Shown here in pieces: positions 23,492 to 36,142 of a stretch of 64,000 bases of DNA. Where the stretch lies: the NCBI GenBank assembly GCA_903813345.2, contig CAIIXF020000007.1, positions 24,601,564 to 24,665,563 of the forward strand, read 5' to 3'. A model generated the notes under the pieces. It searched no databases. It was not told the DNA's origin and was given only the letters and a program-made list of their open reading frames with translations. The DNA comes from Owenia fusiformis. Taxonomy: Eukaryota; Annelida; Polychaeta; Sabellida; Oweniidae. The position numbers were made by a program, and so were the translations under genes. Positions within the stretch are counted from its first letter, which is position 1. Every line of letters begins with the position of its first letter.

Positions 23492-24207
23492 GATAGACTG
23501 TGGACTACTCTGATAATTGCAACTTCCATTTTTCATGGAAGGTCACACATTCCAACATATTTCAAACAGTCTGTATGATTATGCTAGGCACTTTCTGGGT
23601 AGTTGGACTTCATGTAGGGGTGGCAGACGGCCCTCAGGCCAATTCATACCCCCACCCTAAGAAAACCTTGGGGGTACTTTAATACCACCTGATAAAAAGA
23701 ATACTAATGCATGTCATATATTCATAGTTTTATAGTAGGCAGAGCATACCATGGTTAGTCAGTGCCAGAAATGTCCAATCTCTAACTTTTATGGTTACCA
23801 TGGAAACAGTATTTATATCTCAAAATCTTCTCAATTTGACCTCCTCCAAAATATGTCCCTTAGCCCTCAAAGTGAAATATTTGCAAATTTGTTTGGATTT
23901 TGTGGCTGCAACTGTGTCAAAAGTTGTATAAATATGTATATATTCACACTAAAGCACTAAAAAGTTGATATAATGCTCCAATAAATCAATAATATCTATC
24001 AAATATAGTCACACACAACTACTTTTAGGGAAAAGTGGGCGTGGCACTTTTTGGAACTTGTGTAATTGTTGCAGCATTAAGCAAAAAATACATATTACAC
24101 TAACAATAATTGACATTTAATTATCATTTACTAACATTGTGTAACATTGTAATATGTTCATTATCATTATTAGATACTTAAATTATTTTATGTAAGTGTT
24201 ATCATGA
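23492..24207 (+). repeat. left arm of a ~720-bp inverted duplication
   Basis: The whole stretch recurs in opposite orientation at 27001-27726 with many substitutions and small indels. Shared words include catggaaggtcacacattcc, gacttcatgtaggggtggca and aaaagtgggcgtggcac. The arms carry no open frame. Together with the 2.8-kb centre they could be the long terminal inverted repeats of a 4.2-kb element or an old inverted duplication. Confidence 0.85.
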
Positions 24208-27000
24208 TCTTTTCTTTTATGTGTCACTTAGTCTATTGATTTACCATATTCGTTCTGTTGGATTAAAGTAAAACTGCATTTGCATTGAATTTGATGATGT
24301 TCAGATTGTGTTTGAAACTTGATGATAATCAGAAGTGTTTGAAACTGGATGTTGTTCAGATTGTGTACACATGAACTTTAATAGGACCACTGAAACAATA
24401 AGTCAATGTTTAAGATTCTTTAAAATTATCTCAATGAGAATTTAGCCTGTTAACCTATAGTTAAACTACACTTCAGCAAGATTTCGAAGCTATATAACAA
24501 ATCTCATAATTTGCAACTTTTTCATTATTTGATAATTTAACCCATTATTCTTTATTGCTGATTTAAAAATTGCAAGGAATTCAAATGACCTAGGGAAGCC
24601 AGTGATATGAATTGGCCTTATTCATTGAGTTACATTAAAATGGAAAATTGTGAAGAAGGCTTCACAGGAAATATGGAAGCAAAGTCAACAAGGGATGTGG
24701 GAACTAGGCTGTTAACATATAGAGATTTAGAACTCTCCAGGGAAGTGTCTCTATTTGGTATAAAATACACAGGTCTATTCATGCACACCATTTTAAATAT
24801 GAATCAAAATTAGTGATATCCATGTTTCTGGTGAAAGCATTAATTGAAAGAGACAAACATCCTACCCCAATGGTATAAAATATAAGGAAGTTCGAAGCAG
24901 TAAAAAGGTATTACCATTTTAGATTTGATTGAACAAATTGAATCAGAGATGGGAGAATTAGCTGCATGTTAAAGGTGCCGCTGTGTTCAGTTTATAACAA
25001 GTTGATATTAAGCCCGAAACAGTAAGAAATGTTAAGCAAATATTTCATTCTATGGAGGGCAATACCTGTTCATCTTTCAATGATTTTTGCAATATGTATT
25101 GCCCGCAGCCCGTAGGGCGATGGTAATACATGTTGCAAAAATCATTTAAAGTGCAGTTGTCAGAATCCCCAGGCGGGCAATACGCTGGACAATACGTCTT
25201 TTAAATATGGAAATAATTCAGTGAGCTGTGAAATACGCTGGTATTTTTAGTCACATGGTTCTGAATTAGCCAATCAAATCACACGATTTATAGCAATGAT
25301 GCAATAATTAGTGCTACTTCCATGAACACCCGTTTTGTAGAATAAGATTCTGATTCTCGTATTTGGTATATATATGAATTAGACAAAGGAAAATCCAGTC
25401 GAACATCTTGTTGAGCATCAAACAAAGGTATAAGCTATATATCATTTCTCAAAATGGCCACTTTACTGAAGAAATTGTCAAAAGATTATATGTATCATGT
25501 TTTAATGTATTTACGTTTAAATATAGCTGTCTTAATAAGTACACATGATGAAAATACAGGCACAAACAAAATGCATACTTTCTGAAACCCTGCGTTTGGA
25601 TATTGATAAATTGAATGATATTGGCTAAAAACTTCTGTCAGAATTGAAACAATATTTCCCCAAGAAAAGTCAACATTTCAAAACAACAGCAATAGCTAGA
25701 ACTATCCTATTTAGATGTTTACTTGACAGTATGGAAAATTGGGGAAGCTTGACAGAGAATCATAACAGATAGAGGTAGAAAGATTTGATAAAGAAAATGG
25801 AGTTTTGGTGTGGGAGGGGGGGGGGCGTGTAATTGTATACTTGTTTATAAAATTGATAAAATGACATATTCTAGACAAGGATAGGCATTTGCCATAATAA
25901 ACTATGAGGGATAATGACTCATAAACTTACACAATGAAATTTGGGGTAGTAATATGGAACATACGTTATATGGAAACTGTAACCTTATAAGATCTTGTCC
26001 AGTATTTCAGTCATACCTGATTATAAAGGACCATTGATGTTACAGCATCAGGGCATATTACATATAATATTTAATCATGACCATCATTTCTACTGTGCCA
26101 AAATCATTCAACCAATTTTAAAATGGAATACGAGAACAAGATTTCTTATTTTAGGTTATATTCATATGTCTAATAATATTTGATATTAAACATATTAACT
26201 TTTATTGTTTTTATACACTAAACAGATTTGTTTAGATATTATTTTAAGTTTTAACATAACAAACCACTTTCCAGGTCGAAGGAATCACTAAAGGTACAGC
26301 ATTTCAGAAATGTGTAAATTGTTTATATTTCATTATTTTGTGAAATACTAAAAGGAGTTTTACCCGTACCTTGTTGACCATGAGTCAATGAATGCATTAT
26401 GTAATATCTGCAAAATGATGCACTATGCAATTCATACATGGAATAATTTATTTTGCCATATTGGAATCAAGTATTTTCGTTAATCCATTGGATAGATCAT
26501 GCATTACCTGATGTTGATAATAGAATCAGTTAGTCAATTGTAAGACACCATTTATCCGAGAAAATCTTAGTTATGTATTAAGGCAGGGCATAACATTTCA
26601 CATATCGTTTATTCATGTTTACTACATCTATGGTTCCAATGTCATTTAAGCCTGATTTGGTGCAAATGTCAAAGCATAACATCAACTCTAAAGTAGTTTA
26701 ATTCAATGAAAATTAAAAATATCAAAATCGACAATTACTGTCCGCCATCTTAGATGCGAAGGTTACGGCCGTTACCTTCACTTGGTACTGATCAGTGTCG
26801 GTCCATTACTTTTCAATTGCATAAAATGGCTCTAACCCTGACAAATGTATTAATCAATTTTAACTCATAGCTCTTGATCAATGAAACTATTTATATTCTA
26901 GCTTCAAGTCAATGAATACGACTTTGACAAGCTAAAAAGACTAAGGACCTCTAGGACTTAAAAGTTAATTTGACCATTAATGACCTATGATAGGGAAGGG
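24208..27000. other. centre of the inverted duplication, no gene recognised
   Basis: Between the two arms. A ~70-bp hairpin lies at 25078-25150 (gatttttgcaatatgtattg ... caatgta-type inverse around a gcccgtagggc loop). A start-like aagATGGCGGAC occurs on the minus strand at 26746-26751. No transposase-like frame was found in either strand. Confidence 0.4.
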
Positions 27001-27726
27001 TCATGATAACACTTATATAAAATATTTAAAGTATCTAATAATGATAATGAACATACTACAATGTTACACAATGTTAGTAGATGCTAATTTAATGTCAATT
27101 GTTGTTAGTGTAATAAGTATTTTTCATTTAATGCTGCAACAATTACACAAGTACCAAAAAGTGCCACGCCCACTTTTCCCTAAAAGCAGTTGTGTATGAC
27201 TACATTTGATAAATATTATTAATTTATGAGATCATTATATCAAGTTTTTAGTGCTTTCGTGTGAATACATACATATTAATTCAACTTTTGACAAAGTTGC
27301 AGCCACAAAATCCAAACAGATTTGCAAATATTTCACTTTGAGAACTTAAGGACACATTTGGGACGGTGTCAAATTGAGAAGATTGTGAGATATAAATACT
27401 GTTTCCATGGTAACCATATAAGTCAGAGATTGGAAATTCCTGGCACTGACTAACCATGGCATGCCCTACCCACTATAACACGATGAATATCTGATATGCA
27501 TTAGTATTATTTTTATTGGGTGGTATTAAAGTACCCCCAAGGTTTTGTTGGGGTAGGGGTATAAATTGGCCTGAGGGCCTTCTGCCACCCCTACATGAAG
27601 TCCAACTACCCAGAAAGTGTCTATTATAATCATACAAATTGTTTGAAATATGTTGGAATGTGTGACCTTCCATGAAAAGCGAGATCCATTTCTAGAGCAC
27701 TTCTACAGAATAGTCCGCAGTCTATG
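27001..27726 (-). repeat. right arm of the ~720-bp inverted duplication
   Basis: Inverted, diverged copy of 23492-24207; the order of all shared blocks is preserved in reverse, from tcatgataacact at the left edge to cgcagtctat at the right. Divergence looks larger than in the foldback at 47602, so this pair is older. Confidence 0.85.
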
Positions 27727-28797
27727 AGAGAGTATAAAATTTATTGTTTAACATGAGATAAATACTTTATTGTTTCAAACAATTCAGTATAATATAATTC
27801 AGTAATTGTGTTGAGGGCATTTGGTTTGATATCAAGTAAATTCTCGTACAGTTAGTTTCTCATATTTAATTGTTTTATTTCATTAGATGTTCTTATGACA
27901 AGCAATGTGATCATGAATATCTGAACATGTCAGTGTCCTTTCTTTAGTAATGATTACATTTTTCTTAATGAGTGTTAATTGTTTAAAGGTCTGTTGCATG
28001 CAAGTGTTTGTTACTTGTGATGTCATAGAATCCTTATGGATTTGATCTGTTTACTTTGTATAGAATACATTTTGATATGATAAAACCAAAACACACGCAC
28101 AGTGGCTCACTTGGATACCCCTTTTCAATGAAAGATATAGGGCCTATGGAACATTTCAATTTCTAGCAGACTTTAGATTACCAAACATATTCAAAATACA
28201 ATTGAAAAATACAAGAGTTCTGAATGGAGGCATTAGCAGTAAACATGAAATATTTAAAATGCTTCAATAAGAATAAGAGCTCTCATAGAAAATATGAAAT
28301 ATTTTTTAATTGCATTCAATTGCATTCAAGTTCAGCCCACACACCTGAATGTTAAGGATTGTGACTCTGCTACTTTGTTCGAGTAGTAACATATAGCTGA
28401 CATTAAGGCTGCATTTTTTATATGCTTTTTTGACTGCGAGCAAGATTTTAATCCTAAAAGTAGCAAGATTGTGGATATTCCAAGAGTAAAGAAACCCATA
28501 GATTTGCTTGAAATATGTAAAAGAACAATCAATTTATTATATAATTCTCCAGATTTTTCACCCTTAAAAGGTCAACTTAATCCCAGAGTCTAGTGAAATA
28601 CCTGTTTTACACCAAAACATTTCTGCCAAAGACAAATTACATCAATTTTATCATTTTTTGTTGTCATTGTGTCTTAGGTTTCAAAGTTGCTATGAATGAG
28701 ACTGCTCTATTACATATTATAAATTGTGGATATTAAAGCAACTTCATGACTGAGCTATGAGAATGGCAGATAATAGCCCAGGAAGACAGTCTAGGCC
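27727..28797. other. AT-rich non-coding stretch
   Basis: A minus-strand 66-codon open frame at 28332-28532 contains a hydrophobic segment (MGFFTLGISTILLLLGLKSC), but no splice or family evidence supports it. Nothing else recognised. Confidence 0.3.
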
Positions 28798-29640
28798 CAT
28801 TGATAAAGTAGATCCCAGGTACATATGTGATAAACTAGATCCTAGTTAAAGCTAGGTTTATGCAAGTGATAAAATATGTATTATAATAAACTAATATAAT
28901 CAATAAACTAGATCCTTTAAGTGCATGTGATAAACTGTAATCCTTTGGATTTTCTTGTGATAAACTAAATTCTATGTTCGTCCATGCGATGAACTAGATT
29001 CTAGGTTTGTGTTTGTGATTTACTAAATTCCATGTAGATGTATCTAATAAAGTGGGTTCTTGATATGCATGTGATAAACTGGATTCAAGGTATGTGCATG
29101 TGATAAACTGGATACAAGGTATGTGCATGTGATAAACTGGATTCAAGGTATGTGCATGTGATAAACTGGATTCAAGGTATGTGCATGTGATAAACTGTAT
29201 TCAAGGTATTTGCATGTGATAAACTGGATTCTTGGTACATGCATGTGATAAACTGGATTCTTCGTATACGCATGTGATAAACTGGATTCAAGGTATGTGC
29301 ATGTGATAAACTGGATTCAAGGTATGTGCATGTGATAAACTGGATTCTTGGTATGTGCATGTGATAAACTGGATTCAAGGTATGTGCATGTGATAAACTG
29401 GATTCAAGGTATGTGCATGTGATAAACTGGATTCAAGGTATGTACATGTGATAAACTAGATTCAAGGTATGCACATGTGATAAACTGGATTCAAGGTATG
29501 TGCATGTGATAAACTGGATTCAAGGTATGTGCATGTGATAAACTGGATTCAAGGTATATGCATGTGATAAACTGGATTCAAGGTATGTGCATGTGATGAA
29601 CTGGATTCAAGGTATGAGCATGTGACATAGCAAATCTTCA
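28798..29640. repeat. 29-bp minisatellite, about 19 good copies plus degenerate leader
   Basis: From about 29068 to 29620 the unit atgtgataaactggattcaa plus ggtatgtgc is repeated head to tail about 19 times with few changes. From 28798 to 29067 increasingly degenerate copies (gataaactagatcc, gatgaactagattc) lead into it, a gradient from old to recently homogenised. The unit length is not a multiple of three and no spacers are present, so it is neither coding nor a CRISPR-like array. Confidence 0.92.
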
Positions 29641-31002
29641 TAACAAATTCTTGATATGTGATAAATTTCAGAGTTACTGTAAACTTAATGTTAGGCATGT
29701 GATAAACTATATTTTATCAGTGGTAGATAGATCTGTGATGACTAACACTCTTAAACTGGTATGGTAATATTTGTTGATAATAAAGAAGTACCCTGGTATG
29801 TGGGGGGGGTACAAATAAATAGAGATTATAAATAAATTATTCAATGTTTTTTCAGTCAATGTAAATTAAATAGATCAAGGTCAAAGGATATTAAAGGAAC
29901 TGTCCAAAATGTAATTACAAAAATTATTGATTCATCAGTGAAAATCGTTTTAGGAATTATATTACATTTTTGTTTAGAATCCAGACATATTTGACTTATT
30001 AAAAATGTGTATCTATATCTAGTCAGTAGAATGGTAAATTAAATTGATTAAAAATAGAAAATGATACTTTTGACAGATTGACAGTCTCTGAATAGAAATG
30101 TTGGTGTAAATCACAATACTCCAGCTACAGGTTGATGTTGGTAAAGATCAAAAAGATACATGTCTGTATCATTAATAGTGACTTGATGTTTATTCAAAAT
30201 CACTTTATTCATATTCATTGGTCTTGATGAGGATATTAAATTCGGTTGTTGATAGACACATGTATTGCATACAGTAAAAGTGTGGATGTTTACAGGTGTC
30301 AGGTTATTTGGAATATATTTCTACAAAAATGAAATTGTCTCGTTTTATTTCAGTTCAGGTTTCCTCAGGTCCATATTATGTTGTATTTTAGAAAATATTG
30401 AACACCCCTCAGAAATCAAAAGAAAGTTTTTGACTCAAAGGATGACAATTTTTAATTTTCAATAGCTGAGGACTTTCATTTGCTTACTCAATAGACTTGC
30501 TGAATGAATATCTAATATATTTTCACAAGTTTTAAATGACTGCAGGTTAAGTATATATGTGACCCCAGAAGAGATCTCATGTTGGAGGTTGACATTACTG
30601 AAACAGAAACTATTTATCAATGAATAATCTTTTCATCAGAGTCAAGAAAATATGTTATAATTTATTTTATGTGGTTGTAATTTTGACTAAAAAACCTGTG
30701 TTGACAGCTGACTTGAAAGGTGAAATCGTATGTTTTTAATATGTCACTCTTATTCTGCTAAATTCATGCTGTTTTACTCAAGAATTTCGAAGGTATCTGT
30801 ATGATGTGTTTTTACCATAACTACATTCATAGCATAGTCTGCAATTTAATTACTTCAGTTTGTTAATTTAACTCTTTTCCACTCTATTTTGTGTTTTCAT
30901 TTATGTCCAGTTTATAATGTGATAAGTAAGTTATTTATGAGATTGTTTGGATGTGCTCTTCCTCATTATAAGACAGTAACATGAAAGTATTTGAAAGTTC
31001 AG
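29641..31002. other. AT-rich non-coding stretch
   Basis: Nothing supportable; a short G run lies near 29803. Confidence 0.3.
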
Positions 31003-31092
31003 GATGGGAGTAATGAATGAGGGAAATACCAATGCATTTGTTCAGCGTCAGTTAGTTATGGATCACGGCACATTTCTGCTAGGTTCACAAAG
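31003..31092 (+). CDS. candidate small exon (MGVMNEGNTNAFVQRQLVMD...)
   Basis: The frame reads MGVMNEGNTNAFVQRQLVMD then HGTFLLGSQ and meets a donor CAAAG|gtaaat, leaving two bases. It may be internal (AG at 31001-31002, one leading base, matching the exon at 15539) or a first exon, since the ATG at 31004 has A at -3 and G at +4. The long frame that follows can be entered with the right phase at an AG just after 33984. The composition is GC-richer than the surroundings. The protein family is unknown and the chain of exons is inference from phase only. Confidence 0.35.
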
Positions 31093-32124
31093 GTAAATCG
31101 CAGTTTCTTTTTTTAATAATCAAGAGTTCATTTTTTCTTTTGTCGATTTTTAGTTGAAATTATATATATTAGATGTAGAAACCCCAGCTGTCAAAGGAAT
31201 TCTGAAATGATAAAATAATTATTGGGTTCAGGTACAAGGTCAGGTGTGGCATTCAAACTGCTATTTAAGTATCAGTTTTACATTTTAAGGTTCTCTCAAA
31301 CAACAGGTAAGTTGAACATATGCATATTTATGATTAAACTCTAATTAATTAATTGAATTTTAATATTTTAATTACTGCATATCAATTATAGCAAACAGGA
31401 TTGTGACCAAATTGTTATTAATTGACCATAATGACCTGGTCAAGTCTTATAATAGTGTTTTCAAATAATGTTCGAAAAGCAAAATAAATGCAGGGGATTT
31501 CATTGTTTTTATAGCATTTTTCAATAAGGAAAAATGATATGTTTATTTTACCTGTTGATTGTATAGGAGAGTGTGATATTAATTAATTTAAGTCATATTT
31601 GCCTGAAGCAATACTGTGCTAAGTTCATAAATCATTTTGAGTAGAGGTATTATTATTTTTTGACATATGGCCAAATGAAAAGTGTACTGATTGTAACACA
31701 TGCAGTTAATATGTTAATATTGGAATGGAAACATACATTTGATGAAGTATCTTAGATCAGATATTAGTGACTGGTTACAAAAATATTAGATCATAGAAAT
31801 TACAGATTTGTGGAATTTAGTTCTTGTTTAGTCCCTTGTTTAGTCCAATCACTGGTTATTAGTTAGGACACTTCATTTAGTCCATACCAGATCCATTTAC
31901 AGGCATACTTTTGGTCAACTTTAGGTTCAACACTATAAGTTAGACTTTTATTGGATTATAGTATTTGATTAATTAAATCATAAACAGAACTACATGTATA
32001 TTATTGGTTGGATGACTACCTAACTTCAAAAAAGATATTATATTAATTGAAAATGGCCAACATCATCTTGGTCTCACAGATTTGGTTTAAAGTCACCACC
32101 TGAAGTGGGGACATATTGTTACAC
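31093..32124. other. AT-rich non-coding stretch
   Basis: No recognisable feature; presumed intron if the exons at 31003 and 33984 belong together. Confidence 0.3.
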
Positions 32125-32447
32125 TTGCTGGAATTACACCAGAAAAACCGCTAAAAGCGCTTTAGTGGAAAGTGCTTAACAAAATCGCCATCCTGATTAC
32201 ACCAACAATTCTAAACCACCTTAGGAATTTTATTTTGGAATTACAACTGTCATTTTTAAAACGCCTTTCGTGCACTTTTAACGATGTGCAGTATTACACT
32301 GCACTCCAAAAGCACCTAATGATTTAAGGCGTTTTTAGGAGTTTTGGGAAAGCACTTTTGTAAAACCGCAATCGTGATTACACCTATTTTTCAAACCGGG
32401 TTAAAACCTTAGGCACCTTTCTAAAATGCATGGTGTAATTCCAGCAA
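32125..32447. mobile_element. 323-bp MITE
   Basis: Ends are inverted copies: ttgctggaattacacca at 32125-32141 and tggtgtaattccagcaa at 32431-32447. Subterminal repeats (tgattacacc, aaagcgctt / aagcac, gattacacctat) are scattered inside. A three-base duplication ACT can be drawn if the ends are trimmed by one base. No coding content. Confidence 0.75.
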
Positions 32448-33983
32448 CTGTAGTCTCCAACTTTTTTTGTGGATGGCATTAATGGATGACATTTGACATC
32501 CAGTGGTCAGAGTTTTGCGTCTGTTACATTTGCATGTTGGTGAAATTTTGCCATGTGAATGCCTTGTATTTTGAATTGTCCTTTTGAAATGTAGGAAAAG
32601 GATGTCTGCCTGACTGTTTCACATTATATTCTACAAAATGCTCATTATTTTATTGTAATTTTAATGTACATACAGATTATAATATATGTGATGAGAAAAC
32701 AATAAATGAAGAAATGAAGCGCCCCTTGATTATACTGTTTTCCTTCAAACTACTACAATCGTTAAAGATGCAGTATCATACATTTGTCTCCCGAACAATC
32801 AGGTTATCCTATTATTATTGCTCATATATAATATCTTTCATACCTTGAATATATCTTGAGAATAACTTATGGGTATATTATTGCTGATGTATTGAATAAA
32901 TCATCAGAACAACCAACATTCATAATCAAACACAACTGATTCCATGGCCATCAAGGGGAATTCCTGTCGAGTCACACAAGCACCCAAATGCGCCTTGAAC
33001 CAGGCAGCCACTCATGTTCATGATGAACAAAGTTCAAGACCAATCAGATAACAGGGAAAATTTCCTGGTATATTCAAACTTCAGATTGAATTAATTACCG
33101 CGAAAATGATTTGATCGGTCAGTACAATCGCAAAATTAACACTGAAAGCAGGGGGATTTGGTACTTCTTTGTTTGTGAATAGATAGGTGAATATGTTGTA
33201 ACACTCGGTTTGCAAAAAGTCCAGAAGGGTCTTGATTGTGCTATAATACGGTATAGAGCCTCTTTAAATGTTAAAAGTAAGGTAGTTGGAAAATATGTCA
33301 AATATTATTTTGGAAAAGTTCAAAATCTGGGTCATATCTGATAATTTTTCATCATTTATTTTTGATTAAAGACATGATATGTTTTCTTTAAAAATAGCTA
33401 AATTAAATGTGTCTACTGTTTGATGGAATACTTGATGGGATTTGGTCCATCTGGCATATTTGACCAATTATAGTCAATGGCTCGTGTGAATGTCATATAC
33501 ATGTACAAGTACCAAATATATGTTGTTACTAGTTCCCTCCTGTCTGACCATTCTATTTTTCAGGCTCGTTATTTTATAAAATGAAATTAGACAAATATTT
33601 GGAGCGACAGATGTGTTAATTAATTGTATATTTAGCTTGACTCATCAAACATGTAAAATGTTACATCATTGGTGCAACATATGTCAATATGCTGGGCGGG
33701 TCACACTCTTACGTGCCATGTCCCAAATATTGTTTATTACATTTCATTATTTGAATCCACTAAAATATTGACAATTGTTTTAATAAAGATAAATATCGTA
33801 GCTGTATGACAAAGTTTAATTCTCCAATCAGACATTTTACAGAATTTGGATATGTTATAAAGAATTCTCAGGATTTTCCATCAATGATTGGATAACTAAC
33901 ACGTAGAAGGTCAATTATTCATCATTAAACAATTACTTAAATTGAAAATAATTAAGTTGTTATTGATAGCTTCATAATGACAA
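32448..33983. other. probable upstream region or intron before the long frame
   Basis: About 32940-33080 is GC-richer and contains a ccaatcagat CCAAT-type motif at about 33040, so it could be promoter sequence. The rest is AT-rich. A four-codon upstream frame (ATG at 33977, stop at 33989-33991) overlaps the ATG at 33984. Confidence 0.3.
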
Positions 33984-36142
33984 ATGAGTGATGTAAGAAA
34001 ATGTGAATCGTTTCCATCAACGACTAAAGAAAGCAGTGCTAATGGAATAAGCAAATTTTTAAAGAAATCTCAATTATGGAGAAAGAGAGAAGCTAAAAGT
34101 TCTGATGTGTCCCAACAAGCTGATCCTGTTGTTACAGCAAGCCTAGACAATAATGCCATAAGGGATCAGAAAGGCAATAAAGCTTTTAAACTACCAATGA
34201 TCATCAAAGCTAAACTGATTGAAAAGGGCTTTAGACAGAGTGCAAACAGCATAGACATACGAAGCCAACGTAAAAAAGATTCTAGGTTGTCTTGTTCTGA
34301 AAGTAGTGAAATAAGTGTTGAAACATCAAGTTCTGAATGTAAATCTAGCAATACAGGATTAAGAAGAACACAAAGTGAAAGAGGACTTGCCTTTGATAGA
34401 AACTCCCCAATTAGACATACCGTATCATCTTTAAACAAAATCAGAGAGAAATTCAGAGGACGAAGCATTAGCAGAGCTTTTGGATCTCATTTTACGAAGA
34501 AACCAAGTTTGGAATCAATATGTGAATCATCACACTGTTCGACCCCTAGATGTACAACTCCACGTTTTGTAAGTCGACAAGAGTTAACAAGTTTAAGAAA
34601 TAGTACATCAAATCAAAATATTTACCGCAGTCAACCAAATATTAGAAGATCATGGTACAATAAAAAAGATATTGAATTTATTGAAGATGATGCTTTAAAA
34701 CACCTCTCAACACCAAGAAAACAAGAACATGACATTGTCAAACATAAAAGAGAATTGATCAATGAGAAAATAAAACTCTCTAAATCTTGCCAGAATATTT
34801 CTTCAGAAAAACAACAAAAAACTGTATATAGACCCTTGACTCCACAACCAAAGCGTAAATCAAGCAGCACTTCGGGAACTCCATATCATTCCAGATCTTG
34901 TCATGATATAAAAACACAGGTTAAAAAACCTAAAGATGTAATCAACAATGCTAATATATCTAAAGCAACAGAAACAAAAGCTGAATTGTCTAGATCTTGC
35001 CATAATGTAACTTCATCTAAACGGCAAAATGAAAAATCAGAGAGGCCATTGACGCCATTAATGAAAATAAAACCAGAGACACCAGCAGAGAATCCATGTA
35101 CTAAATCTAGTCAAGCTATACAGCAAAATTCAGAAAATCATTCCAAGTTAAAAGTACTTCCCAAACCGACACCACCACCAAGACGCAAAAGATTAAAAAA
35201 CCAAACTGATGAATGTAGTGTTAATCAGGATATCAGTCCACCAGTATATAAAGAACACAATATCAAAGTCCCATCTCTACCTGTCCCCCTGAGAGGAAGT
35301 CTAAGAAAGGGGTCTCGGAAGAAAAACAAATCAGTTGTATTCAGAGATATTGAACGAAGCCGAAGTTGTGAGGAACTAGATTCCAATATCGAATTCATAT
35401 ATAAGCATATAAGTAGGTCAGCATCAAAGCAAAAAATTGATGACAATTGGGTCAGACCAACTACACCCATCCCCATATATAAGCCAACAGTCAAATCTTA
35501 TTCAACACAGACATTGAATTCAAGCTGTTCAAGTTTGCATAAAAGGAAATACTGAACTGAAGATTTGGTTTATGCATTCAATTGAAGCAGGTCCAAACTT
35601 CATAAAGAGACAAGTTTGGTTACATGGAGAGAGCAAACTTGTTGAAATACAGCATATACATGAAACAGTCAAGAACAGTGTAGTGTGCTCTATAAAAGTC
35701 ATTACTACTGATAACATGGAACAGGAAGATGAAAAACCAACTGTCCCAACAAGAAGAAGGAGACAGGGGCACCACATCCACCCAAAGAAGAAACTAACGA
35801 GACAGGAATCTTGGAGTTCCTCAACAACTGATTTAAGCGATAGCAGGCATGATGTCCAAGAATTGTCTAACCACACACTGACAAGACCTTCCTATGGGTC
35901 CCTCTTGGATCTAGATTCCAAGCCATTACAGAGCATTCTTAGGAGAACATCTGTTACAAAGATTGAAGCCCCTCTGCAGATATATAATGACAATGTAGAT
36001 ATTCCTCTGGATAACAGAACACCATTTGATGATGAAGACCAAGCAGATGGAGCAGGGATGGTAGATGCAAGAAGCCTTTCAATGTTGGACCTATCCACTC
36101 CTGAAACGCCTGTCATAAGCAAGCCACCAAAATTTACACGTT
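33984..36142 (+). CDS. long Ser/Lys/Arg-rich protein, frame split by one extra A and cut by the assembly gap
   Basis: Two overlapping open frames, 33984-35555 (523 residues) and 35518-36142 onward, share the same style: basic, Ser-rich and largely disordered. The first has a four-fold motif [S][RK]SC[HQE] (for example SRSCHD, SRSCHN, SRSCEE), a repeated RPLTP/RPTTP and a proline-rich PKPTPPPRRKR that suits SH3 binding. The second has PTVPTRRRRQG, RQESWSSSTTDLSDS and ends STPETPVISKPPKFTR at the Ns. Removing one A from the AAAA at 35541-35544 joins them into one uninterrupted frame of more than 700 residues, which suggests an assembly error. The start is either the ATG at 33984 (in-frame stop at 33978) or an acceptor just inside it. 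I do not recognise the family; a cytoskeletal or signalling scaffold is only a guess from composition. Confidence 0.6.

Noticed and set aside
24607-24813. 68-codon plus-strand frame
   Set aside because: Reasonable composition, but it lies in the centre of the inverted duplication without splice or family support.
28332-28532. Minus-strand frame with a signal-peptide-like segment
   Set aside because: A single hydrophobic stretch without splice partners or family resemblance.
29068-29620. Possible CRISPR array with 29-bp repeats
   Set aside because: Units abut with no spacers, and the setting is an intron-rich animal genome; it is a minisatellite.
34166-36122. Minus-strand frames opposite the long Ser-rich frame
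   Set aside because: Shadows of the plus-strand coding sequence.
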